A stretch of DNA of 6,487 nt from Nitrospirota bacterium (GTDB taxonomy: Bacteria; Nitrospirota; Thermodesulfovibrionia; Thermodesulfovibrionales; JdFR-85): the NCBI GenBank assembly GCA_013151785.1, contig JAADHP010000070.1:1-6487 (forward strand), in the 5' to 3' direction. Each line of letters begins with the position of its first letter. The stretch's first letter is position 1. Shown piece by piece: positions 1-6,032 of the stretch. The notes under the pieces were generated by a model. That model was not told where the DNA came from. It did not search any database and saw nothing but the letters and a program-made list of their open reading frames with translations. A program made the position numbers and the translations under genes.

Positions 1-666
1 TTCAGGGTAGCCGGAATATTCGAAATCGGCATGTATGAATACGACTCAAGCCTTGCACTGGTCTCTCTTTCAGATGCACAGAAATTTCTTAGCATGGGAC
101 AAGCCGTAACAGGCATAGAGCTCCGGCTTGATGATATCTTCATTGCACCAAATATCAGAGAAGAAATACCACAGATACTTGGTAAAGGGTATTATGGTAG
201 AGACTGGATGCAGATGAACAGAAACCTCTTTTCAGCACTTAAGCTTGAAAAGTTTGCCATGTTTATTATACTTATATTAATAATACTGGTGGCATCATTC
301 AATATAATCAGCACCCTTATAATGAATGTTATCGAAAAAGAAAGAGAGATAGCTATCCTTAAGGCAATGGGGGCCACTAACCGTGGAATAATGTCCATAT
401 TTGTACTCCAGGGACTTATTATTGGAGTAATCGGCACAATTATTGGAGTGTTTGGCGGAGTGCTGGTCTGTTATCTTATAAGCAATTACGAAATAATCAA
501 GCTTCCTGCAGATGTATATTATCTCAGCCACCTGCCAGCCAAGGTTAACATGTTAGATGTTATAACTGTTGCAGGCTCTGCAATAGTCATCAGCCTGATA
601 TCCACAATATACCCGGCCTATCAGGCTTCACGGTTGAATCCTGTAGAGCCTTTGAGGTATGAATAA
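1..666 (+). CDS. lolC: LolC/LolE-family lipoprotein-releasing permease, 3' part
   Basis: This is the C-terminal 221 residues of an inner-membrane permease that, with LolD, extracts lipoproteins from the inner membrane and passes them to LolA. The frame is open from base 1, so the start lies upstream; family members are about 400 aa, so roughly half is missing. Residues 1-80 of the fragment are the end of the periplasmic domain. They run into the typical junction NRNLFSALKLEKFAMFIIL and a first transmembrane segment at about 86-110. The cytoplasmic coupling region EKEREIAILKAMGAT is at 112-126. Two more membrane segments follow at about 131-160 and 184-206, and the protein ends in the FtsX-family signature YPAYQASRLNPVEPLRYE. 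The TAA stop overlaps the next ATG by one base. The family call is firm; LolC versus LolE cannot be decided, since many bacteria outside the gamma-proteobacteria have one merged LolC/E type. Confidence 0.92.
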   Translation, partial: FRVAGIFEIGMYEYDSSLALVSLSDAQKFLSMGQAVTGIELRLDDIFIAPNIREEIPQILGKGYYGRDWMQMNRNLFSALKLEKFAMFIILILIILVASFNIISTLIMNVIEKEREIAILKAMGATNRGIMSIFVLQGLIIGVIGTIIGVFGGVLVCYLISNYEIIKLPADVYYLSHLPAKVNMLDVITVAGSAIVISLISTIYPAYQASRLNPVEPLRYE

Positions 667-923
667 TGTGTAAACTTATCAAGCGGGTAATATGTCTTCT
701 GATTTTACTGTTGTCTGTAGTTATTATTCTGAGTATTTTGCGGGGTGGAGAACCTTTCAGATGGTTCGGCAAGAAATCTGAAGAGGTTGGTCAGGAAATA
801 AAAAAGAAAAGTGAAAAAATAGCAGAAGAGGCAGACAAGCTTAAAGAAACCAGCAAGAGCCTCAAAAAAAGTGCTCAGGAACTGAAAAAGGCAAAGGAAA
901 AGATCAAAGATGTCGTTAATTGA
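666..923 (+). CDS. small membrane-anchored coiled-coil protein of unknown function
   Basis: This 85-aa protein is not one I recognise. A single hydrophobic segment spans residues 8-25 after a short basic N-terminus (KLIKR). There is no convincing lipobox or signal-peptidase site, so it is probably a membrane anchor. Residues 36-84 are highly charged and Lys/Glu-rich, with hydrophobic or small residues at heptad spacing (V41, I45, I52, A56, L59, L66, A70, L73, I80, V83), which predicts one long amphipathic or coiled-coil helix. The start is supported by GAGG at 654-657, 8 nt before ATG. The ATG shares one base with the permease stop, and the gene's end overlaps lolD by 14 nt, so it is embedded in the lol operon. 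Without it a gap of about 243 nt would split that operon. A role with the Lol transporter is inferred only from position. Low-complexity Lys/Glu composition makes homology calls unreliable. Confidence 0.72.
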   Translation: MCKLIKRVICLLILLLSVVIILSILRGGEPFRWFGKKSEEVGQEIKKKSEKIAEEADKLKETSKSLKKSAQELKKAKEKIKDVVN

Positions 924-1578
924 AGTGCGTTCTCTGAAAAAGACCTTCTTCACAGAGGCTGGTCCCCTGGAGGTTCTTAAGGGAATAGACCTTACAGTCG
1001 AAAAGGGTGATATGCTTGCAATCACAGGTGCATCAGGTGTTGGTAAAAGCACACTGCTTCATATACTTGGAACCCTTGACAGGCCTTCTGAAGGTAGTAT
1101 ATACTTTGAAGGTAAGAATGTATTCGATCTCAACCATAAAGAGATTGATCAGTTTCGTAATCAGAAGATCGGGTTTGTCTTCCAGTTCCACCATCTCCTG
1201 CCTGAATTCACTGCCTTTGAAAATGTTATTATGCCAGCACTTATTGGTGGGGTATCAATGGAGAATGTCAAACGCAGAGCTGAGGTGTTATTGAGCGAGC
1301 TTGGACTGGAGGGAAGATTTCATCACAGACCTGGAGAACTATCAGGGGGTGAACAGCAACGGGTGGCAGTAGCGAGGGCGCTTATTATGTCTCCCATTGT
1401 TGTGCTTGCCGATGAACCCACAGGTAATCTGGATACCAGAACTGGAGACAAACTGTTTAAAACCCTGCGTTACCTTAATGAATCGCGGGGTATCACCTTT
1501 ATCATCGTTACTCACAACGAATCACTGGCACAACAATGTCATAGAGCAGTACATATGGTTGACGGGAGGATCGAATAA
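910..1578 (+). CDS. lolD: LolD, lipoprotein-releasing ABC transporter ATP-binding protein
   Basis: This complete 222-aa cytoplasmic ATPase powers the LolC/E permease encoded just upstream. All ABC motifs are visible: Walker A GASGVGKST (40-48), Q-loop Gln92 in FVFQFHHLLPEF, the signature LSGGEQQRVAVARAL (144-158), Walker B VVLADEP with catalytic Glu169, the D-loop GNLD (172-175) and the switch His202 in IIVTHN. FQFHHLLPEFTAFENV is typical of the LolD/MacB branch, and the length matches LolD. The ATG at 910 overlaps the preceding small gene by 14 nt; a purine-rich AAAGGA at 893-898 can serve as a ribosome binding site at slightly long spacing. A MacB- or FtsE-type ATPase is the alternative, but the LolC/E-type permease next door favours LolD. 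Confidence 0.93.
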   Translation: MSLIEVRSLKKTFFTEAGPLEVLKGIDLTVEKGDMLAITGASGVGKSTLLHILGTLDRPSEGSIYFEGKNVFDLNHKEIDQFRNQKIGFVFQFHHLLPEFTAFENVIMPALIGGVSMENVKRRAEVLLSELGLEGRFHHRPGELSGGEQQRVAVARALIMSPIVVLADEPTGNLDTRTGDKLFKTLRYLNESRGITFIIVTHNESLAQQCHRAVHMVDGRIE

Positions 1579-1696
1579 AACGCGGCCGAAAAAACATTAT
1601 AAAATACTTGTCTTACTGAATATGCAGCATCTATCTGATACTGTTATAGCATAGTACACAATATCAATATGGGGAGGATAAAAGACACACACAATC

Positions 1697-1719
1697 CATA
1701 TGCCAGATAGCGGCATATG
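1697..1719 (+). promoter_or_regulatory. perfect 8-bp inverted repeat in the PilZ-methyltransferase leader
   Basis: CATATGCC (1697-1704) and GGCATATG (1712-1719) are exact reverse complements separated by a 7-nt loop. The element lies between lolD and the PilZ-methyltransferase gene, 12 nt upstream of the latter's GGAGG. No T-tract follows, so it is not an intrinsic terminator. It could be an operator dyad for a dimeric regulator or an RNA hairpin next to the ribosome binding site. Function is inferred from position only. Confidence 0.45.
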
Positions 1720-1730
1720 CACTATTTAAG

Positions 1731-1735
1731 GGAGG
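1731..1735 (+). promoter_or_regulatory. ribosome binding site of the PilZ-methyltransferase gene
   Basis: GGAGG within AAGGGAGGTGG, 7 nt before the ATG at 1743. It is a strong Shine-Dalgarno match and fixes the start of the downstream gene. A second purine run, GGGGAGG at 1671-1677, has no start codon at suitable spacing. Confidence 0.85.
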
Positions 1736-1742
1736 TGGGTTT

Positions 1743-3155
1743 ATGGCTCGTTTAGATCTTAGGTGTAAGGCAGAAATACCCGTGAGGGTTCTCCTTGGCA
1801 ACGGTGGAACAGACGTTAACGTAGAGGTAGTAACAAGGGACATTGGGCTTAATGGTATCTGTCTTTATCCTTCATTTGTTGCTCAGGAAAACCAGAAAAT
1901 ACGATTAAAGGCATCTTTTGATGACCTTGGCGAATGTGAACTGGAGGGAAAGGTGCTGAGGGTTGCAAAAGAGGGAATAGCAGTAAAATTCCTTAATCAC
2001 ACCCGCGACTCAAAATGGCTTATCTGGAATTATCTGAAGACACAACTCTCCTATAAAAAGGAATGTATATACTGTCATAATATAATAGATAACGAAGAAA
2101 ACGACCGGTGTGAACACTGTGGTATGGTTATCAACTTTACTGAAGAGAATTTTCTTGATACCTATGAAGATGAACTTTTAAAACGATGGACTGGATTCCT
2201 GGATAATGCATTAGAGGATTTCACAGAAAGAATGGAGGCACTGAAAAAAGAATACACCATAATGGACCCGGAATCCATACTGAAACGGATTGATACAATA
2301 GTAACGGACTTTCTTGAAAAGGCAGACATAGTGGAAACAAATGTAAGTGATGAAACCATATTAAAAAGATTAAGAACCCACGTCCTGCAAAAGACAGAAC
2401 CGGTTTTTTCACAGAGTTACTGCTTCACAAGGGTAAGGACATGGCCACAGGGACATCAGGGTGACTACAAGACCCTTGAACACATATACAGGAAGATGCC
2501 CCTTTCTGAAGGTCTGGGCTATTATCTGGATTATTACATACTACACTGCAAGCTTGGTGAAGCTGTCAGAAACAGAATAAAAATACTTCAGAACCTCTTA
2601 GAAAATGAATTGTTACAAAGGCATCAACCTCGCATCCTTAACATTGCCTGTGGCTCCTGCAGGGAACTATATGGAATAAGTCCACAGATCCTTTCCTCCG
2701 GTGCAAGGATAACATGCATAGATACTGATGAGGATGCCCTTTCTTATGCATTCAGCAGGCTGGAGATTACAGGGTCTATCAGGAGGGTGAATTTTAAGAA
2801 ATATAATGCCCTCAGAATGTTTGATCATGAACTGAACCTCATCCATATAGGAATGCAGGATGTTATCTACAGTGTGGGGCTGTTTGATTATCTGGAAACA
2901 GATTTCTTAATAAAGCTTTTTGAAGCTCTATATATGCTACTAAATCCGGGTGGAAGGCTTATTGCAGCATTCAAGGATGCCCACAAATACAGACATACAA
3001 TGTTTCACTGGCTTGTGGACTGGGATGGATTCAAACAGCGCACAGAGGAAGACTTTCTCTACATATTCCACAGGGCGGGTATTTCAAGTGAAAAGATTAC
3101 CTCTCTGCGTGACAGTACAGGTGCTATAATATTCTATCTGATCGACAAGAATTAA
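1743..3155 (+). CDS. PilZ-like domain / zinc ribbon / SAM-dependent methyltransferase fusion
   Basis: A 470-aa soluble, probably cytoplasmic protein with three recognisable parts. Residues 1-100 look like a PilZ (c-di-GMP-binding) beta-barrel: RxxxR is present as R3-L-D-L-R7, and the second motif appears as RDIGLNGI (D33, G35, G38), a variant of [D/N]xSxxG with Gly for Ser. Residues 108-126 hold two CxxC pairs (C108/C111, C123/C126), a zinc-ribbon-like knuckle. A helical linker follows (about 135-290), including YLDYYILHCKLGEAVRNR. Residues 297-470 look like a class I methyltransferase: motif I ILNIACGSCREL (298-309), the acidic SAM-ribose residue D327 in ITCIDTDEDAL, YSVGLFDYL (376-384) and LLNPGGRLIAAF (399-410). 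The linker and methyltransferase resemble proteins often labelled 3-hydroxypalmitate methyl ester (PhcB-like) biosynthesis enzymes; that link is from memory and tentative. The substrate is unknown. The gene stands alone with gaps on both sides. Confidence 0.85.
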   Translation: MARLDLRCKAEIPVRVLLGNGGTDVNVEVVTRDIGLNGICLYPSFVAQENQKIRLKASFDDLGECELEGKVLRVAKEGIAVKFLNHTRDSKWLIWNYLKTQLSYKKECIYCHNIIDNEENDRCEHCGMVINFTEENFLDTYEDELLKRWTGFLDNALEDFTERMEALKKEYTIMDPESILKRIDTIVTDFLEKADIVETNVSDETILKRLRTHVLQKTEPVFSQSYCFTRVRTWPQGHQGDYKTLEHIYRKMPLSEGLGYYLDYYILHCKLGEAVRNRIKILQNLLENELLQRHQPRILNIACGSCRELYGISPQILSSGARITCIDTDEDALSYAFSRLEITGSIRRVNFKKYNALRMFDHELNLIHIGMQDVIYSVGLFDYLETDFLIKLFEALYMLLNPGGRLIAAFKDAHKYRHTMFHWLVDWDGFKQRTEEDFLYIFHRAGISSEKITSLRDSTGAIIFYLIDKN

Positions 3156-3420
3156 GAATTATATTCTATTAGTCTTATCCTCAGGGGAATCGTTAATTGT
3201 CAGGACATTCCTGGTAATAAGATATTGTAGATTTTCGGTACTTTAAAATAATACTTTTATACCCCTGAACTATATCTTAATTTATTTCATAAGGCTTGAA
3301 GGTTGTTTGTAATGATATCAGTATTATTCATGAACTCTAAATTGTCTGTCATTCTGACCCCTGCCCTGAATCTGTTTCAGGCGTGGTTCAGAGTCTATAA
3401 ACTTGAAAGATATATAATTA
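3156..3420. other. intergenic region upstream of the ketosynthase-like locus
   Basis: This 265-nt AT-rich gap contains no convincing gene. It holds a weak hairpin CAGGA/TCCTG (3201-3213, 3-nt loop) and repeat copy 1. A perfect TATAAT (3413-3418) lies only 2 nt before the downstream ATG and has no good -35 at normal spacing. A loose promoter-like pair, TTGTAG (3225-3230) and AATAAT (3247-3252), is 16 nt apart. No confident promoter or terminator can be assigned, although the locus presumably starts its own transcript here. Confidence 0.5.
3348..3396 (+). repeat. palindromic intergenic repeat, copy 1
   Basis: A two-level dyad. Outer arms TCTGA (3353-3357) and TCAGA (3388-3392) enclose a perfect inner stem CCTGAA (3365-3370) / TTCAGG (3376-3381) with a 5-nt loop. 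The ends read GTCATTCTGA and TTCAGAGTCT. Its reverse complement shares CGCCTGAA, GCAGGGGTC and the ending TCAG-n-ATGAC with copy 2 on the other side of the next gene. It looks like a short dispersed palindromic repeat rather than a terminator, since no T-run follows. Confidence 0.55.
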
Positions 3421-4638
3421 ATGTCTGAAATAAATAATATCTTAATAACAGGCATTGGCGTTATCTCTCCAATTGGAGAGGGGAAGGACGAATACTGGGG
3501 AGCGCTCCGAACAGGCAGATCCGGATTCAGAGAGATAACGCTCTTTGACACCTCTGATTTTAACGTTAAGATCGGAGGTGAAATTACTGATTTCGACCCT
3601 TTAAAATATATCCACAAAAGACATCTTCGCGTACTTGATCGCAGCACGCGCTTGCTCATTGCAGCTGCCAGACTTTCCCTTGAGGATGCCGGACTAACAA
3701 TTACTGATGAAAATACATATTCAATAGGTGTTTCAGCAGGTGCCACCTTTGGTAGTCTCCACAGTATTTCCCAGTTTGACCGCGAAGGACTTATTGAGGG
3801 ACCAAAGTATGTAAATCCATCATTTTTCCCGAATACGGTTATCAATTCACCTGCCAGCCAGGTCTCTATAATGTTTAAAATCAAAGGCTTCAATACAACC
3901 ATATCCACGGGCTTCTGTGCATCTCTTGATGCACTGATATATGCAGCCGATTTTATCAGGCTTGGAAGGGCAGACGTGGTCCTGGTAGGAGGAGTTGAGG
4001 AACTATGTGAGGAGACTTTTATGGGATTTTACAGACTGGGTCTTCTATCAGGGTCAAAAGGCAGCCCACCCGGTTGCAAACCCTATGATAAAAACAGAGA
4101 CGGCCTTATACTTTCTGAAGCCGCATCTGTACTGGTGCTGGAAAGCGAGGAACATGCTCGAAAAAGAGATGCCCAACCCTATGCACGGATACTCTCTTAC
4201 TCGAATGCCTTCTGTCCACAAAAACCTGGCATGTTTACCTCGGGCGATGGACTTAAAAAAGCAATTATTCAGGCCATTGAAAGGGCATCTATAGACTATG
4301 AAGATATTGGCTTTATCTCTTCCTGTGCAAATGGAGGCATTGAGCTTGATAAAATGGAGGCAGAAACCATAGCAGAGATCTTTGGTAATAAAATCCCTGC
4401 AAGTTCAATAAAATCCATGATTGGAGAGACCTATTCTGCATCAGGTGCAATGGCACTATCAGCAGCAACCGGTGCGATACATCTTGGATTCATTCCTGCT
4501 ACTGTAAACACTGAGGAACCAGAATATCCAATAAATATAATCAAAGAAGGAATAGAGAATGTTGAAATCCATAATGTGCTTGTTGTTTCATCAGACCCTT
4601 ATGGAAATAACTCTGCTGTTATAATTGGAAACATATAG
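3421..4638 (+). CDS. ketosynthase-fold protein lacking catalytic residues (chain-length-factor-like)
   Basis: A 405-aa member of the FabF-type beta-ketoacyl-ACP synthase family. The N-terminus ILITGIGVISPIGEGKDEYWGAL and the blocks ADVVLVGGVEE, KPYDKNRDGLILSEAASVLVLE and KSMIGETYSASGAMAL are family hallmarks. Aligned without gaps to the ketosynthase at 4786-5994, the nucleophile position is Phe165 (STGFCASLDAL), with a cysteine one residue later. The first histidine (HGTGT) is Cys302 in SSCANGGIELD, and the second (KSMxGH) is Glu336. Lys331 is kept. The C-terminal FGG gating loop is DPYGNN. Chain-length factors of type II polyketide synthases lose the same residues, so it is probably a non-catalytic partner of the neighbouring KS. 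A shifted-cysteine enzyme is possible but less likely. The start is the natural family start, though the ribosome binding site is weak. Palindromic repeats flank the gene. Confidence 0.88.
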   Translation: MSEINNILITGIGVISPIGEGKDEYWGALRTGRSGFREITLFDTSDFNVKIGGEITDFDPLKYIHKRHLRVLDRSTRLLIAAARLSLEDAGLTITDENTYSIGVSAGATFGSLHSISQFDREGLIEGPKYVNPSFFPNTVINSPASQVSIMFKIKGFNTTISTGFCASLDALIYAADFIRLGRADVVLVGGVEELCEETFMGFYRLGLLSGSKGSPPGCKPYDKNRDGLILSEAASVLVLESEEHARKRDAQPYARILSYSNAFCPQKPGMFTSGDGLKKAIIQAIERASIDYEDIGFISSCANGGIELDKMEAETIAEIFGNKIPASSIKSMIGETYSASGAMALSAATGAIHLGFIPATVNTEEPEYPINIIKEGIENVEIHNVLVVSSDPYGNNSAVIIGNI

Positions 4639-4660
4639 TGGATGACGCGAAACAAACTGT

Positions 4661-4717
4661 CGCCTGAACCTGGTGCAGGGGTCTTATCGTTAGATGCTGA
4701 AATAAATTCAGCATGAC
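4661..4717 (-). repeat. palindromic intergenic repeat, copy 2 (inverted relative to copy 1)
   Basis: The right part is a perfect 8-bp stem, ATGCTGAA (4694-4701) / TTCAGCAT (4707-4714), with a 5-nt loop; it is preceded by AG and followed by GAC. The left part, CGCCTGAACCTGGTGCAGGGGTC in overlapping pieces (4661-4683), contains CCTG/CAGG and matches the inner portion of the reverse complement of copy 1 (CGCCTGAA and GCAGGGGTC). It sits between the two ketosynthase-like genes. A self-complementary CTATCGATAG follows at 4722-4731. No T-tract follows the stem at once, so it is more repeat than terminator. Confidence 0.55.
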
Positions 4718-4771
4718 CATTCTATCGATAGTTTTATGGGAATCTTTGAGGCAACAGAGTTTTTAAATTTT

Positions 4772-4777
4772 GGGAGG
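4772..4777 (+). promoter_or_regulatory. ribosome binding site of the catalytic ketosynthase gene
   Basis: GGGAGG, 8 nt before the ATG at 4786. It is strong and well placed, unlike the weak site in front of the preceding chain-length-factor-like gene. Confidence 0.82.
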
Positions 4778-4785
4778 CATATAAT

Positions 4786-5994
4786 ATGAGAAGGGTTGTT
4801 ATTACAGGGCTTGGTGTTGTGTCATCCATAGGGATTGGTAAAGAGGAATTCTGGCAAAATCTCACAGCAGGGAAGTCTGGCATCAGCCCTGTTAGCTCCT
4901 TTGACACCTCTGAGCATTTTACACATCTTGGAGGTGAGGTTAAAGAGTTCTTATTTGATAAGTATTATCCAGGAATAAAACAAAACTCTTTTAGTAGAGC
5001 ATCAATGTTAGGTCTTACTGCTACACGACTTGCATTGAATGATGCTGATATAACTAACTCAACACTACAAGAGATAGAAGCAGGCATTTGTATGGGTACA
5101 ACACTGGGGTCTGTACAAGTTGTTGAAATAATAGACGAGTTGCTTCTTAAAAACAAAAATCATAATATTGACAACCTAATCTGCCTTGTACCAACGCACT
5201 CTACACCTTCAGATATTGGAAAGATTAATGATTTAAATGGTAGCTTTATGATGTTTTCAACTGCCTGTGCTGCAGGAAATTACGCAATTGGTTATGGATT
5301 TGATTTAATTAGACTTCAAAGAATTGATATTGCTATTGTTGGTGGAGTTGACCCTTTTTCCAAAGTGGCCTTCACAGGTTTTAATCAATTCAAGGCTGTG
5401 GCACCTGAGCGATGCCAGCCCTTTGATAAAAACAGAAAAGGCATGATGGTTGCAGAAGGCGCTGGCGTGCTGATCCTTGAAGAGCTTGAACATGCCCTGC
5501 AAAGGGGTGCCAATATTTATGCTGAGATTGTTGGCTATGGCCTCAGTTGTGATGCAAAGCATATGACATCACCATCTGTGGAAGGCATTGTGCAGTGTAT
5601 GAAGAAGGCATTGAAAGAGGCTGGCATCAGCCCCCTGGATGTCGATTACATAAGTGCCCATGGCACAGGCACACCAGCAAACGACAGGGCCGAGTGTGCA
5701 GCTATTAAAGAGGTCTTTGGCGAAAGATACATGGGAATCCCTGTAAGCTCTATAAAATCCATGCTTGGTCATACAATGGGGGCTGCCTCGGCTATAGAAG
5801 CTATTGCCTGTTCACTGGCCATAAAGCACAGCATTATACCTCCTACAATAAACTTTGAAACTCCTGATCCAGAGTGTGATATTGATTGTGTACCCAATAG
5901 GGCACGTAAGCATGAAATAAATTATGCCCTTAATAATTCCTATGCCTTTGGCGGAAATAATGCCTCGCTGGTTTTGAAGAGATTTATTGAATAA
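4786..5994 (+). CDS. beta-ketoacyl-ACP synthase (FabF/KS-alpha type), catalytically complete
   Basis: This 402-aa condensing enzyme of the KAS II family would join a malonyl-ACP extender to an acyl chain by decarboxylative Claisen condensation. The N-terminus RRVVITGLGVVSSIG is typical, as is the length. All catalytic residues are present: nucleophile Cys161 in STACAAGNYA, His292 in SAHGTGTPANDRAE, Lys324 and His329 in SIKSMLGHTMGAASAIEA, and the C-terminal gating loop SYAFGGNNASLVL. It lies 147 nt after a degenerate paralogue and 38 nt before an ACP gene, a KS–CLF–ACP-like order. I infer it is the active half of a heterodimer in a dedicated pathway rather than housekeeping FabF, because no other fab genes (fabD, fabG, fabH) are adjacent. 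Its first half is clearly more AT-rich than its second half. Confidence 0.92.
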   Translation: MRRVVITGLGVVSSIGIGKEEFWQNLTAGKSGISPVSSFDTSEHFTHLGGEVKEFLFDKYYPGIKQNSFSRASMLGLTATRLALNDADITNSTLQEIEAGICMGTTLGSVQVVEIIDELLLKNKNHNIDNLICLVPTHSTPSDIGKINDLNGSFMMFSTACAAGNYAIGYGFDLIRLQRIDIAIVGGVDPFSKVAFTGFNQFKAVAPERCQPFDKNRKGMMVAEGAGVLILEELEHALQRGANIYAEIVGYGLSCDAKHMTSPSVEGIVQCMKKALKEAGISPLDVDYISAHGTGTPANDRAECAAIKEVFGERYMGIPVSSIKSMLGHTMGAASAIEAIACSLAIKHSIIPPTINFETPDPECDIDCVPNRARKHEINYALNNSYAFGGNNASLVLKRFIE

Positions 5995-6018
5995 TGTTGT
6001 AAAATATAAAATAATTAA

Positions 6019-6024
6019 AGGAGG
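6019..6024 (+). promoter_or_regulatory. ribosome binding site of the acyl carrier protein gene
   Basis: AGGAGG, 8 nt before the ATG at 6033, in an otherwise AT-rich 38-nt spacer. It is a near-consensus site, suggesting high expression of the carrier protein. Confidence 0.85.
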
Positions 6025-6032
6025 ATGGTGCT

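Noticed and set aside
910..923. Special meaning of the two identical 14-nt gene overlaps (910-923 and 6283-6296)
   Set aside because: Short overlaps are common in operons, and the two junctions share no sequence; equal length is probably chance.
1007..1294. 95-aa + strand open frame inside lolD
   Set aside because: It is out of frame within a gene with all ABC ATPase motifs, has no family features and no independent ribosome binding site of note.
1579..1605. Possible terminator after lolD (GCGGCCG followed by A-run)
   Set aside because: The GC-rich core is self-complementary with no loop, and no T-tract follows on the + strand.
1608..1649. Sigma-70 promoter upstream of the PilZ-methyltransferase gene (TTGTCT with GATACT or TTATAG)
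   Set aside because: Spacings of 23 and 30 nt are too long, and TTACTG with an 18-nt spacer matches the -35 consensus poorly.
1579..1742. c-di-GMP riboswitch upstream of the PilZ gene
   Set aside because: Attractive because of PilZ, but the only clear structure is one 8-bp hairpin; I could not find the two-helix GEMM-type architecture.
3324..3908. 194-aa open frame on the minus strand
   Set aside because: It lies antisense to the start of a clear ketosynthase-family gene, shows no recognisable domain, and is rich in Ser/Ile as expected for a complementary-strand shadow.
3913..3918. Reading Cys166 of the first ketosynthase as the active-site nucleophile
   Set aside because: Spacing to conserved residues on both sides matches the second KS exactly when Phe165 (codon 3913-3915), not Cys166 (3916-3918), occupies the nucleophile position.
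4694..4740. Intrinsic terminator after the CLF-like gene
   Set aside because: The 8-bp stem is AT-rich and followed by GACCATTC rather than a T-run; similarity to the upstream element points to a dispersed repeat.
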